Assembly: GCA_902588835.1 (NCBI GenBank)
Contig: CACIQQ010000004.1
Span: 1 to 64,000, forward strand
Length of the DNA: 64,000 bases
From: an uncultured Pelagibacteraceae bacterium
GTDB lineage: Bacteria; Pseudomonadota; Alphaproteobacteria; Pelagibacterales; Pelagibacteraceae
Direction: 5' to 3'
Both the position numbers and the translations under genes were made by a program. Positions 10,288-19,878 of the stretch are shown piece by piece; the stretch's first letter is position 1, and each line of letters starts with the position of its first letter. Under the pieces are notes generated by a model that saw only the letters and a list, made by a program, of their open reading frames with translations, made no database searches and had not been told where the DNA came from.

Positions 10288-11615
10288 TGTTTTTATCAAA
10301 ATCATTTATTCTATTATTAAAAAACTATCCCTCTGAGGCAAAAATTAAATCACACAAATTAATGTTGAGGTTAGGAATGATTAAACAATCATCAGCAGGT
10401 ATTTACTCCTGGCTTCCCCTTGGCTTTAAAGTGATGAAAAAAATTGAACAAATAGTAAGAGAGGAACAAAATAAAATAGGTGCTCAAGAAATATTGATGC
10501 CAACAATACAGTCCTCCGAAATTTGGAAAGAAAGTGGAAGATATGAAGATTATGGAGAGGAGATGCTCAGAATTAAAGATAGACAGAACAGAGAAATTTT
10601 ATATGGTCCAACTAATGAAGAGCTAGTTACAGATATTTTTAGAAACAGTATAAAATCATATAAATCTCTTCCTCAATTACTTTATCATATTCAATGGAAA
10701 TTTAGAGATGAACTAAGACCAAGATTTGGGATAATGAGATGTAGAGAATTTTTTATGAAAGATGCTTATTCATTTGACCTTAGCGATGATGATGCAGAAT
10801 TTTCATATAACAAATTTTTTCTATCATATTTAAATACTTTTAAGAGATTGGAATTATCAGCAATACCGATGACAGCTGAAACGGGACCAATTGGCGGGAG
10901 CTTGTCACATGAATTTATTATCTTAGCTGAAACCGGTGAAAGTAAAATTTATACTGACAAAAGAATTTTTGAGGTAAATCACGATAATTATAAATTAGAA
11001 AAAGAGTCTTTAAAAAAACTAAGACTTGAATATGACAAATTTTACGCCGTCACAGACGAGAAAATTGACAATAAGGAGTTCAACAACAAGGTTGATAAAA
11101 AAAATCAGTTAGAGACCAAAGGTATTGAAGTCGGTCATATTTTTTACTTTGGCGACAAGTATTCAAAACCAATGAATGCTGCCGTTGATAAAGATGGTAA
11201 AAAAATTTTTGTAAAAATGGGTTCTTATGGAATTGGAGTTTCAAGATTAGTTGGTGCCTTAATTGAGGCAAATTTTGATGAGAAAAATGAAATTATGAAA
11301 TGGCCAGTATCAGTTTCTCCTTTTGAGTGTGCAATTATTTGTTTTGCATCTAAAAATGATACCACAAGTATCGAAATGGGTATTAAAGTAAAAAATTTTT
11401 TAGAACAGAATAATATTGAAACAGTTTTAGACGATTCAGACGAAAATTTTTCAGGAAAGTTAAAAAAATTTAATTTAATTGGAATACCATTTCAAATTCT
11501 AATTGGAAAAAATCCTGATAAAAATAAAGTTGAGTTTAAAGAAGTGGGGAACGATAGCAAGATGATAAGTCTTGAAGAAGCCCTTAATTTCATTAAATCA
11601 AAAAAAATAAATTGA
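10287..11615 (+). CDS. proS: Proline--tRNA ligase (short alphaproteobacterial type)
   Basis: ProS is a class II synthetase that charges tRNA-Pro. Recognisable parts are the motif 1 region (QSSAGIYSWLPLGFKVMKK), motif 2 (WKFRDELRPRFGIMRCREFF), the GPIGGSLSHEF segment, motif 3 (GSYGIGVSRLVGALIEA) and a C-terminal anticodon-binding domain from about residue 340. The 442-residue length fits the short form that lacks the large editing insertion of E. coli ProS. That form usually depends on a separate trans-editing protein, which is not in this window. The gene is coupled to the lolC/E gene by a TTGA overlap. Confidence 0.97.
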   Translation: MFLSKSFILLLKNYPSEAKIKSHKLMLRLGMIKQSSAGIYSWLPLGFKVMKKIEQIVREEQNKIGAQEILMPTIQSSEIWKESGRYEDYGEEMLRIKDRQNREILYGPTNEELVTDIFRNSIKSYKSLPQLLYHIQWKFRDELRPRFGIMRCREFFMKDAYSFDLSDDDAEFSYNKFFLSYLNTFKRLELSAIPMTAETGPIGGSLSHEFIILAETGESKIYTDKRIFEVNHDNYKLEKESLKKLRLEYDKFYAVTDEKIDNKEFNNKVDKKNQLETKGIEVGHIFYFGDKYSKPMNAAVDKDGKKIFVKMGSYGIGVSRLVGALIEANFDEKNEIMKWPVSVSPFECAIICFASKNDTTSIEMGIKVKNFLEQNNIETVLDDSDENFSGKLKKFNLIGIPFQILIGKNPDKNKVEFKEVGNDSKMISLEEALNFIKSKKIN

Positions 11616-12841
11616 TCTCAACTTTAGAAAAAAAAATAATTTTTAGATATCTTAAAACTAGAAAAAAAGATGGTTTTTTAAATATTATCACTTTATTTTC
11701 TTTCTTAGGCATAAGTTTAGGCGTAGCAGTTTTAATTATAGTTATGTCTGTAATGAATGGGTTTAGGTCAGAGTTGATAAACAAGATAACTAATTTCAAC
11801 GCACATGTTATTGTAAAACCCTATAATAAAAAAATAGAACAAAAAAAAATAGATAACGAGTTTTTAAAAAATATATCTTCAAATTTGATATTAAGCAATA
11901 ATGGAGAGGGAATACTTTTAAATGATGAAATTACTAAAGGTATTTTAGTTAGAGGCTATTCTGAAAATGATTTTCAAAAACTGAATATTGTAAACAATAA
12001 ATATTTTAGAGGCGATAAAAAAATTTTAGAGAATAATATATCGATAGGGAGTGATTTAAGTTATGACCTTGAATTAAAAATTGGAGACCGAATTTCAATA
12101 ATTTCACCTTCTGGTGAAAATACACTCATTGGATCCATACCTCGACAGAAAACTTTTAAAATAAGTTCTATATTTGATAGTAGGTTTGCTGAGTTTAATA
12201 ATTCTGTTGTGTTTATTAATCTTAAAGATCTACTAGGTTTATTTGATTTAAAAAAAGAAAACAATTTCTTAGAGGTTTATTTATATAAACCTGACAAAAT
12301 TGATATTTATCGTGAAAAACTAATGTCGATTTTTACCGACGAATATATATTCACCTGGTCAGATTTAAACAAACCATTATTTTCCGCCTTAAAAGTAGAA
12401 AGAAATGTTATGTTCATAATATTATCTTTAATAATCATAGTTGCTGCTTTTAACATTATTTCGGGACTTACTATTTTAGTTAAAAATAAAACTAGGGAAA
12501 TCGCAATATTAAAATCAATTGGTGTTTCTAACTTTTCTATTCGAAAAATATTTTTTTTTATTGGATTTTTAATAGGGTTTTTAGCAACAATTATGGGAGT
12601 AGCCATAGGTGTAACTTTCTCTCTTTATGTTGAGGAGATAAGAATGTTAATTAGTAATGTCTTTAATATAAGTTTATTTCCAGAGGAAATATATTTTTTA
12701 AGTACTATTCCATATCAAATAGACTTTTGGTCAATATTTTTAATTTCAAGTTGTTCAATTATAATGACTTGTTTAGTCTCAATATACCCTGCAACTAAAG
12801 CAGCAAAATTAGATACAATTAAATCCTTGAAATATGAGTAA
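11612..12841 (+). CDS. lolC: Lipoprotein-releasing ABC transporter permease LolC/LolE
   Basis: This is the permease of the LolCDE machine, which extracts lipoproteins from the inner membrane and passes them to LolA. The 409-residue protein has one N-terminal membrane helix (about residues 26-50), a large periplasmic domain, and three C-terminal helices forming the FtsX domain. The GVSNFSIRKIFF and IYPATKAAKLDTIKSLKYE segments are typical. Translation probably begins at TTG (11612), because RYLKTRKKDGFLNIITLFSFLGI must follow the start closely and no ATG precedes it. Only one permease gene is present with lolD, so a homodimer is likely. It overlaps lolD by 8 bases. Confidence 0.94.
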   Translation: MISTLEKKIIFRYLKTRKKDGFLNIITLFSFLGISLGVAVLIIVMSVMNGFRSELINKITNFNAHVIVKPYNKKIEQKKIDNEFLKNISSNLILSNNGEGILLNDEITKGILVRGYSENDFQKLNIVNNKYFRGDKKILENNISIGSDLSYDLELKIGDRISIISPSGENTLIGSIPRQKTFKISSIFDSRFAEFNNSVVFINLKDLLGLFDLKKENNFLEVYLYKPDKIDIYREKLMSIFTDEYIFTWSDLNKPLFSALKVERNVMFIILSLIIIVAAFNIISGLTILVKNKTREIAILKSIGVSNFSIRKIFFFIGFLIGFLATIMGVAIGVTFSLYVEEIRMLISNVFNISLFPEEIYFLSTIPYQIDFWSIFLISSCSIIMTCLVSIYPATKAAKLDTIKSLKYE

Positions 12842-13517
12842 CATTATAGAGCTAAACAATATTTCAAAGGCATTTGATAATCAAAAAAAAATTTCTGTCC
12901 TTAAAAATTTAAGTTTTAAATTTAAAAAAGGAAAAATTTATTCATTGTCTGGACCCTCTGGATCTGGAAAATCAACTTTACTAAATTTATTATCTTTAAT
13001 AGATAGACCATCATCAGGAAATATTAAAATTGATAATAGAAATATAAATCATAATGAAATTGAGATTAACGACAAAATTAGATCTAGTAATATTGGGATT
13101 GTTTATCAAGAGAAAAACTTATTGCCTGATTTTACGGCTATAGAAAATGTTTGTATAGCTAGCTTAGCTGCTAATAACAATCACAAAATAGCAGAACAAG
13201 AATCATTAAAGATAATTCAAAAAGTCGGCTTAAAAGATAGGGCTAATCATTATCCATCAGAATTATCAGGAGGAGAAATGCAAAGAATTGCTATATCGAG
13301 AGCAATAGTAAATAAACCTAGAATAATACTAGCTGATGAACCGACAGGAAGTTTAGATCATGAAAATGCAAATCAAATATTTAACTTACTCTTTAAATTA
13401 AAAAATAAAGATCGTGTTATAATATTTGCAACTCATAATAGATTTTTTGCTAATAAAGCAGACTATAAAATTTCCTTAAGTAATGGTAAAATCAAAACCA
13501 TTAATGGAAAAATATAA
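12834..13517 (+). CDS. lolD: Lipoprotein-releasing ABC transporter ATP-binding protein LolD
   Basis: LolD is the ATPase of the lipoprotein-release complex. The 227-residue protein shows Walker A (GPSGSGKST, about residues 41-49), the Q-loop (YQEKNLL), the signature LSGGEMQRIAISRA, Walker B (IILADEPTGSLD) and the H-loop (ATHNR). It follows lolC/E with an 8-base overlap, and its end overlaps the probable dnaE start by 14 bases, as in the usual alphaproteobacterial proS-lolC-lolD-dnaE order. Confidence 0.96.
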   Translation: MSNIIELNNISKAFDNQKKISVLKNLSFKFKKGKIYSLSGPSGSGKSTLLNLLSLIDRPSSGNIKIDNRNINHNEIEINDKIRSSNIGIVYQEKNLLPDFTAIENVCIASLAANNNHKIAEQESLKIIQKVGLKDRANHYPSELSGGEMQRIAISRAIVNKPRIILADEPTGSLDHENANQIFNLLFKLKNKDRVIIFATHNRFFANKADYKISLSNGKIKTINGKI

Positions 13518-16500
13518 AAAAACATTTAATCACTTAAAAATACATACCCAATATTCTATTTGTGAAGGTGCCATAAAAATCGATGAACTTAGTAAATATT
13601 GCAAAGAAAATAAGATTAAAGCGATTGGAATGTCAGATACATCAAACTTGTGTGGATCTCTAGAATTCTCAGAACAAATTTCAAAGTCTAAAACTCAGCC
13701 TATAATCGGATCCCAGATTAAGTTTAAATTCAACGATATAATTGGATCATTACCTATTATTGCCAAAAATAGTGAGGGTTATAAAGAACTTATAAGTTTG
13801 TCTTCTAAATCTTTTCTTGAGAACACAAATTTAGAAGAACCACATTGCAATATTGAATTATTATTTAAATGTTCAGAAAATCTTATAATTCTTTCAGGAG
13901 GAATTAATAATTTATCAGGTTCTCTCTTTCAAAAAGATAGATTAGATGAACTTGAAAAACTTTATTTTAATTTGAACAAAAATTCAGGTGACAACTTCTA
14001 TATTGAAATTCAAAGACATGGTGACATACATGAAAAAAATTTTGAAAATTTTAATCTTTCTATGTCAAAAAAAGTTAATGCTCCAATCATTGCAACAAAT
14101 GAAGTTTATTATTTACATAAGGATATGAGTGAAGCACACGATGCATTACTTTGTATTGGTTCAAAAAACTACATTAATGATAAACAAAGACTAAAATTAA
14201 CAGACAATCATTATCTTAGAAGTGATGATGAAATGAAAAAAATATTCCATGACCTTCCTGAAGCTTTAGAAAACAATTATAACTTACCTCTAAGATGTAG
14301 TTTTAGACCTGAATATTCTAAACCACTATTACCTGATATAAACACTAATAGTGATATCTCATCTAATGATCAATTAAAAAAAGATGCAAATGAGGGACTA
14401 ATTCAAAAGTTTAAGAAAAGATTTGAGGGTGAGGATTTAAAAGGTGAAAAATTTTTGAAATATAAAAAAAGATTAGATCACGAAATTAATATCATTTGTC
14501 AGATGAATTACTCTAGTTATTTTTTAATTGTATCTGATTACATCATATGGGCTAAAAGCAACAATATTCCAGTTGGACCAGGCAGAGGGTCTGGTGCTGG
14601 TTCATTAGTAGCATGGTGTCTACAAATTACTGACGTAGACCCAATTTACTTTAACTTAATTTTTGAGCGATTTTTAAATCCAGATCGTATTTCTATGCCT
14701 GACTTTGATATTGATTTTTGTGAGGAAAAACGTGATTTAGTTTTTGAATATCTTAACAAAAAATATAAAGATTCAGTAGCTCACATCATTACATTTGGCA
14801 AATTAAAAGCTAGAATGGTTATTAGAGATGTTGGCAGGGTAATGGGCCTTCCTTATGGTTTTGTAGACAGTATTTGTAAAATGATTCCATTCGATCCTTC
14901 AAGACCAATGAGTTTAACTGAATGTATAAATTCAGAACCTAGATTACAAAAAATCATAAATGAGGATAGGAGAGTAGATAAACTTATTAAACTGTCTCTT
15001 AAACTTGAAGGTTTAAATAGAAATTTTGCGACACATGCGGCTGGCGTAGTAATTGCAGACAAAAAATTAATTGATACTGTTCCGTTATATAAAGATAGCT
15101 CATCTAATTTACTTTTACCTTCCACTCAGTTTGATATGTATTCAGCTGAAAACTCTGGTCTGATTAAATTTGATTTCTTGGGCTTAAAAACTCTTACTGT
15201 GATCAACAACACTATAAAACTTTTAAATAAGAAAAAAATTGATTTTAATATAGAGAAAATTAATTATGAAGATCAAACAGTTTTTGACCTATTGTCTTCA
15301 GGTAAAACAGTTGGTTTGTTTCAACTAGAAAGTTCCGGAATGAGAGATGCTCTCACTCAAATGAAACCAAATAGATTAGAAGATATTATAGCTTTAGTCG
15401 CTTTATACAGACCAGGTCCTATGAGCAATATTCCTATTTATAATGATTGCAAACATGGAAAAAGAACACCAGACTATTTGCACCCAAAATTAGAAAACAT
15501 TTTAAAATCAACATATGGTGTAATTATTTACCAAGAACAAGTTATGCAAATTGCACAAGTCTTATCAGGTTTCACTGCAGGTGAAGCAGATATTCTAAGA
15601 CGTGCCATGGGAAAAAAGAAGAGAGCAGAGTTAGAAAAACAGAAAGCTAGATTTATAGATGGCGCTTATCAAAATGGTATTCCCAAAGATGTTGCTGCAA
15701 GTATTTTTTTAAAAATTGAACCCTTTGCGGAATACGGTTTTAATAAAAGTCATGCTGCAGCTTACGCTATAATTGCTTATCAAACAGCATATTTAAAAAC
15801 TCATTTTACCAATGAATTTTTTTCCGCATCAATGTCCATGGAAATGTCAAATCAAAAAAAATTAGGAGAGTTCTATGAGGAGCTTAAAAGATTAAACATA
15901 AATATAATATCTCCTGATATAAATTTATGTAACAGTGATTTTTATTCTGACACAAAAAATTTTTATTATGCTTTAGGGGCATTAAAAAATGTTGGATACG
16001 AGGCTATTTCAAACATAGTTAAGGAAAGAGAAAAAAATGGCAAATTTAGGTCCTTAAATGATTTTATAAATAGAGTTAATCCGAAAGATATAAACAAACT
16101 TCAAATGGAAGCTCTTACAAAAGCTGGGGCATTTGATAACATTTTTAAAGGTAGAAAATCAATTTTTGAATCAATACCTAATTTAATATCCAAATCAAAA
16201 AATATTTTTGAAAACAAGTCCTTAAATCAAATTGATTTATTTGCCAATAGTGAGGAACCTAATGATGGTGATGTAGTAGATAATCTTGGCGAATGGAACT
16301 TTCAGGAAAAAATGGCAAAAGAATTTGAAACTGTCGGTTTTTTTATATCAGATCATCCACTTAATCAATATCAAGATGTATTTAAGGAATTTAATATTCT
16401 TTCTTACAAAAATGTTAATGAAGATAAAGAAATTAGCGAGGGATCAGTTGCAGCAACTATTCTTAAAATCCAAGAAAAGAAAACTCAAAAGGGAACGTCA

Positions 16501-16911
16501 TACGCAATAATTAAATTTTCTGATCAATTAAGCATATTTGAATTATTTGTTTTTTCTGACACATTTGAATTAAATAGAAGTAAGATTAAAGAGGGTAATT
16601 CAGTAATTTTGACAATACAGAAAATTACTAAGCAAAATGATCCTCAATCTACAAGGTTAAATGTCAAAAAAATAATTTCATTAGATGATCTTATTAATAA
16701 ACCGATTAATTCAATAAGTTTTAAGGTAAAAAATGTTGACGAGGTTGATACACTTTCTAAAATGCTGAAAAAAGGTGGCGATGTTGAGGTAAATATCAAT
16801 GTTGTATCAAGCGATAAGGCTTATAAAATAAAACTTAAAGATAAACGTTTAATCGATAGAAAAACTGTGAATCTCATAAAGAATCAAGGAATTTCAACAA
16901 CAATTCATTGA
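13504..16911 (+). CDS. dnaE: DNA polymerase III subunit alpha
   Basis: DnaE is the replicative polymerase of the Pol III holoenzyme. The 1135-residue product contains an N-terminal PHP domain (HLKIHTQYSICEGA), the polymerase active-site region (PVGPGRGSGAGSLVAW and the catalytic PDFDIDFC), the fingers motif EYGFNKSHAAAYA, a helix-hairpin-helix region and an OB fold with the beta-clamp-binding region towards the C-terminus. I prefer the ATG at 13504 (MEKYKKTFNHLKIHTQYS); an ATG at 13483 would add seven residues inside lolD. It is the last gene before the first clear promoter region of the window. Confidence 0.97.
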   Translation: MEKYKKTFNHLKIHTQYSICEGAIKIDELSKYCKENKIKAIGMSDTSNLCGSLEFSEQISKSKTQPIIGSQIKFKFNDIIGSLPIIAKNSEGYKELISLSSKSFLENTNLEEPHCNIELLFKCSENLIILSGGINNLSGSLFQKDRLDELEKLYFNLNKNSGDNFYIEIQRHGDIHEKNFENFNLSMSKKVNAPIIATNEVYYLHKDMSEAHDALLCIGSKNYINDKQRLKLTDNHYLRSDDEMKKIFHDLPEALENNYNLPLRCSFRPEYSKPLLPDINTNSDISSNDQLKKDANEGLIQKFKKRFEGEDLKGEKFLKYKKRLDHEINIICQMNYSSYFLIVSDYIIWAKSNNIPVGPGRGSGAGSLVAWCLQITDVDPIYFNLIFERFLNPDRISMPDFDIDFCEEKRDLVFEYLNKKYKDSVAHIITFGKLKARMVIRDVGRVMGLPYGFVDSICKMIPFDPSRPMSLTECINSEPRLQKIINEDRRVDKLIKLSLKLEGLNRNFATHAAGVVIADKKLIDTVPLYKDSSSNLLLPSTQFDMYSAENSGLIKFDFLGLKTLTVINNTIKLLNKKKIDFNIEKINYEDQTVFDLLSSGKTVGLFQLESSGMRDALTQMKPNRLEDIIALVALYRPGPMSNIPIYNDCKHGKRTPDYLHPKLENILKSTYGVIIYQEQVMQIAQVLSGFTAGEADILRRAMGKKKRAELEKQKARFIDGAYQNGIPKDVAASIFLKIEPFAEYGFNKSHAAAYAIIAYQTAYLKTHFTNEFFSASMSMEMSNQKKLGEFYEELKRLNINIISPDINLCNSDFYSDTKNFYYALGALKNVGYEAISNIVKEREKNGKFRSLNDFINRVNPKDINKLQMEALTKAGAFDNIFKGRKSIFESIPNLISKSKNIFENKSLNQIDLFANSEEPNDGDVVDNLGEWNFQEKMAKEFETVGFFISDHPLNQYQDVFKEFNILSYKNVNEDKEISEGSVAATILKIQEKKTQKGTSYAIIKFSDQLSIFELFVFSDTFELNRSKIKEGNSVILTIQKITKQNDPQSTRLNVKKIISLDDLINKPINSISFKVKNVDEVDTLSKMLKKGGDVEVNINVVSSDKAYKIKLKDKRLIDRKTVNLIKNQGISTTIH

Positions 16912-16919
16912 TTTATCTC

Positions 16920-16946
16920 TTGCCTTTACCTCAATAAATTTATAAA
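16920..16946 (+). promoter_or_regulatory. Candidate sigma-70 promoter for rpsB-tsf
   Basis: TTGCCT (16920-16925) and TATAAA (16941-16946) are separated by 15 bases, a little short of the ideal 17. They lie in the first real intergenic gap after a long run of overlapping genes and would start transcription near 16953. In such AT-rich DNA a TATAAA alone is weak evidence, so the call rests on position. Confidence 0.45.
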
Positions 16947-17032
16947 ACGCTTAAAAAAACGCACAGAGCTTTTGGTTAATAACCTCCGGTCCTTAAATGG
17001 AAGTAGCTTTGGTGGAACAACCGGGAAAAATT
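16947..17032 (+). promoter_or_regulatory. Candidate ribosomal protein S2 (rpsB) mRNA leader
   Basis: This leader is clearly richer in G and C than its surroundings. It can form at least two helices: a small hairpin GGTT/AACC (16974-16977 with 16981-16984) and an outer helix TCCGGT (16985-16990) with ACCGGG (17020-17025), just before the rpsB ATG. A cis-regulatory RNA upstream of the S2 gene is known from 'Ca. Pelagibacter' comparative genomics and probably mediates autogenous control by S2. That this is the same motif is inference from position, composition and pairing. The in-frame ATG at 16997 lies within this structure and is probably not the start. Confidence 0.55.
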
Positions 17033-17803
17033 ATGAAGATACCTAACTTATCAATACAACAACTCTTAGAAGCAGGCGTACATCTAGGTCATAAAACTCT
17101 TAGATGGAATCCAAAAATGAAGAAATACATTTTTGGCAAAAGGGACTCTGTTCATATAATTGATTTAACTCAAACTCTTGAGCTTACTAATAAAGCTTTA
17201 GAAAAAATTTATGAAACTATTACAAATAATGGGAAAATTTTGTTCATCTCAACAAAAAAACAAGCTTCAGAGGCTATTGCTGAATTGGCAAAAACTACTG
17301 ATCAATATTTTGTAAATTATAGATGGCTAGGAGGTATGTTGACTAACTGGGGAACAATATCAAACTCTATTAAAAAACTCCAAAAAATTAATACAGACTT
17401 AAAATCAGAAAATAGAGGTTTTACAAAAAAAGAACTTTTAAAAATGAGCATTCAAAGAGATAAGCTTCAAAGGTCTTTAGGAGGTATATCAGAAATGAAA
17501 AAGGTTCCTGATTTAGTCTTCATAATTGATACAAACTATGAGTCACTTGCTATAAAAGAGTCTATAAAACTAAATATTCCTATAATAGCAATACTTGATA
17601 CGAATTCAGATCCAGAGGGTATCGACTTTCCAATACCAGGTAATGATGATGCAAGAAGATCAATCGATCTTTATTGTTCTTTAGTAAAAGAAACAATTAA
17701 TAATGCTAAGAAGAATATTCCAGAGGAAACAAAAAAAAATGGCGAACAAAAAGTGATGTCACCTAAATCTCCATCTTCTCCATCAAAAAAAAAAATTAAT
17801 TAA
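17033..17803 (+). CDS. rpsB: 30S ribosomal protein S2
   Basis: S2 binds late to the 30S head/body junction. The product begins [20 protein letters not shown], the usual S2 start, followed by [34 protein letters not shown] and [20 protein letters not shown]. From the chosen ATG (17033) it is 256 residues. An upstream in-frame ATG at 16997 would add 12 residues not typical of S2 and would overlap the leader structure. The C-terminus is a Lys/Ser/Pro-rich tail. tsf follows after four bases, the near-universal pairing. Confidence 0.96.
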   Translation: MKIPNLSIQQLLEAGVHLGHKTLRWNPKMKKYIFGKRDSVHIIDLTQTLELTNKALEKIYETITNNGKILFISTKKQASEAIAELAKTTDQYFVNYRWLGGMLTNWGTISNSIKKLQKINTDLKSENRGFTKKELLKMSIQRDKLQRSLGGISEMKKVPDLVFIIDTNYESLAIKESIKLNIPIIAILDTNSDPEGIDFPIPGNDDARRSIDLYCSLVKETINNAKKNIPEETKKNGEQKVMSPKSPSSPSKKKIN

Positions 17804-17807
17804 TTAA

Positions 17808-18659
17808 ATGAGTGATCTTGAAAGTGTTAAAAAGTTAAGAAGCACCACTGGTGCAGGTTTTAAGGATTGCAATAGTGCGTTGAAGGAAGCCTCAGGAGAT
17901 TTAGATAAAGCAATCGAAATTTTAAGAATTAAAGGAGTTTCAAAAGCTTCGAAAAAGATGTCCAGAGAGGCCAATGAAGGTCTTGTATATATTTATGGTG
18001 ATGAAAAAAAAACATCTATAATTGAAATTAATTGTGAGACTGACTTTGTGGCAAAAAATGATGATTTTTTAAAATTTACAAAAGAAATTGGTGAGATAAA
18101 TAATTCTGTAAATTCTGATTTAGACAAACTCAATAAAAGTAAAATGAAAAATGGATCAACAGTATCTCAAAATTTGATTGATTTAATAGCAAAAATTGGA
18201 GAAAAAATTACCATAGGTAGATCAAAAACTTTAGAAAATTCTAAAGAAAAAATTTTTACTTATAACCACTCAATAGTCAAAGACAATATGTCAAAACTTG
18301 GTGTTGTAGTTAGTTTAGAGTTTGATAAGAGCACAAAAGATATTGAACAATTTGGAAAGCAGCTTTCAATGCATATAGCAGCTTCAAATCCAATGGTAAT
18401 AGAAAAAAAAGATATTAAAGAAGAAATTATTACAAAAGAAAAAACAATAATAAACGAAGAACTTAAAAATCTTGGCAAGCCGCAAGAAATCGCAGAAAAA
18501 ATAAGTTTGGGTAAAATTAACAAATTTAAAGAGGATAATAGTTTACTTACTCAAGACTGGGTAATGGATCCTAAATTAAAAGTAAATGATGTTTTAGCTC
18601 AGGTTGATTCAAAGAATTTAAATATAAAAGACTTTATTAGAATTAAAATTGGCGAATAA
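17808..18659 (+). CDS. tsf: Elongation factor Ts
   Basis: EF-Ts is the guanine-nucleotide exchange factor for EF-Tu. The 283-residue product has the N-terminal UBA-like domain with [19 protein letters not shown], and the core motif [16 protein letters not shown] (about residues 72-87), which contacts EF-Tu. The C-terminal part includes LTQDWVMDP. The stop overlaps the frr start by one base. In most bacteria pyrH lies between tsf and frr; here it is absent. Confidence 0.97.
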   Translation: MSDLESVKKLRSTTGAGFKDCNSALKEASGDLDKAIEILRIKGVSKASKKMSREANEGLVYIYGDEKKTSIIEINCETDFVAKNDDFLKFTKEIGEINNSVNSDLDKLNKSKMKNGSTVSQNLIDLIAKIGEKITIGRSKTLENSKEKIFTYNHSIVKDNMSKLGVVVSLEFDKSTKDIEQFGKQLSMHIAASNPMVIEKKDIKEEIITKEKTIINEELKNLGKPQEIAEKISLGKINKFKEDNSLLTQDWVMDPKLKVNDVLAQVDSKNLNIKDFIRIKIGE

Positions 18660-19210
18660 TGTTCAAAGAAGACTTGTACAACCAAAAAATGACTAAAACA
18701 TTTGATGTTTTTGTAAAAGAGCTAGCATCTTTAAGAACCGGTCGAGCAAATGCAAGTATGCTTGATTTAATCAAAGTAGATGTATACGGACAAAAAATGC
18801 CAATTAATCAATTAGCAACAATCACAACGCCTGAACCAAGAGTAATAAATATTCAAGTATGGGATGCAAATAATGTTCCATTACTAGACTCAGCAATTAA
18901 AAAATCAGATCTTGGTTTAAATCCCCAAATAGATGGTCAGTTAGTAAGATTACCGATACCAGATTTAAGTGAGGAAAGAAGATTAGAAATTAAGAAGGTA
19001 ATTAAAACTATGGGTGAAAAATGTAAAGTCTCAATAAGAAATATTAGAAGAGAAGGAAATGATGAATTAAAGAAGAAACTAAAATCAAAGGAAATAAGTG
19101 AAGACGATGAAAAAAAATTTGAAAAAATAATTCAAACATATACCGACAACTTTGTTAAAAAAGTTGATGAAAAAGTTACAATCAAAGAAAAAGAAATAAT
19201 GACTATATGA
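18659..19210 (+). CDS. frr: Ribosome recycling factor
   Basis: RRF, with EF-G, splits the post-termination ribosome. The 183-residue product has the conserved ELASLRTGRANASMLDLI, VDVYGQKMPINQLATI and PIPDLSEERR segments and the long coiled-coil-forming C-terminal helix. It overlaps tsf by one base and uppS by four (ATGA). Confidence 0.97.
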   Translation: MFKEDLYNQKMTKTFDVFVKELASLRTGRANASMLDLIKVDVYGQKMPINQLATITTPEPRVINIQVWDANNVPLLDSAIKKSDLGLNPQIDGQLVRLPIPDLSEERRLEIKKVIKTMGEKCKVSIRNIRREGNDELKKKLKSKEISEDDEKKFEKIIQTYTDNFVKKVDEKVTIKEKEIMTI

Positions 19211-19878
19211 ACCCTATAAAACATATGGCCATAATAATGGATGGAAATGGTCGATGGGGTTTAAAACATAAAAACTCAAGAAACTTAGGACACAAAGAGG
19301 GCCTAAAAACTGTTGAGATGGTCATGAAATATTGTTTAAAAAAAAAGATTAAGTTTCTCACTTTGTATGCATTTTCAACTGAAAACTGGAAAAGACCTTT
19401 AAAGGAGCGCAAATATTTGTTTAGACTTTTGGAAATTTACTTAATTGAAAAATTAGAGAAATTAAACAACGAAAAAATAAAGATAAAAATTTTAGGGGAA
19501 AAAAAATTTTATAATAAACTGAATAAACTATTAGACTTTGCTGAAAAAAAGACGATAAGAAATACAAAACTTCAGATAAACTTAGCCCTTAATTATGGAT
19601 CTAAAAAAGAAATGGTATGTGCTTTTAATAAGTTGAAGAAAAGAAGCAAGATTTCAGAAAATGATATTAATAACAATTTATATACAAAAAATATTCCTGA
19701 TCCTGAAATTCTTATACGAACAGGGAACACTCAAAGACTTAGCAATTTTCTTTTATGGCAAGCAGCATATACGGAGATATTTTTTGAAAAAAAACTATGG
19801 CCAGATTTTAAAGATGAGGATTTAAACAAGATAGTGAAAAAATTTAGTAATATTAAAAGAAATTTTGGAAAAATATAA
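19207..19878 (+). CDS. uppS: Isoprenyl (undecaprenyl) diphosphate synthase
   Basis: UppS condenses isopentenyl diphosphate with farnesyl diphosphate in cis to make the C55 carrier lipid for peptidoglycan and polysaccharides. The Mg/diphosphate site HMAIIMDGNGRWG (Asp12), TLYAFSTENWKRP and RLSNFLLWQAAYTEIFF are present in a 223-residue protein, slightly short of the usual 230-250. The signature normally read RTGGE or RTSGE is RTGNT here (residues 171-175), so the usual glutamate is Thr175. The rest of the site, including the late Glu in AAYTEIFF, is intact, and the gene context (frr-uppS-cdsA-dxr) is canonical. Confidence 0.94.
   Translation: MNPIKHMAIIMDGNGRWGLKHKNSRNLGHKEGLKTVEMVMKYCLKKKIKFLTLYAFSTENWKRPLKERKYLFRLLEIYLIEKLEKLNNEKIKIKILGEKKFYNKLNKLLDFAEKKTIRNTKLQINLALNYGSKKEMVCAFNKLKKRSKISENDINNNLYTKNIPDPEILIRTGNTQRLSNFLLWQAAYTEIFFEKKLWPDFKDEDLNKIVKKFSNIKRNFGKI

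Noticed and set aside
13483..13503. Upstream ATG extending dnaE by seven residues
   Set aside because: The added residues are just lolD sequence read in another frame and are not DnaE-like; it cannot be wholly excluded.
16997..17032. Upstream ATG extending rpsB by 12 residues
   Set aside because: The extension is not S2-like and lies within the candidate leader structure; the ATG at 17033 gives the canonical N-terminus.
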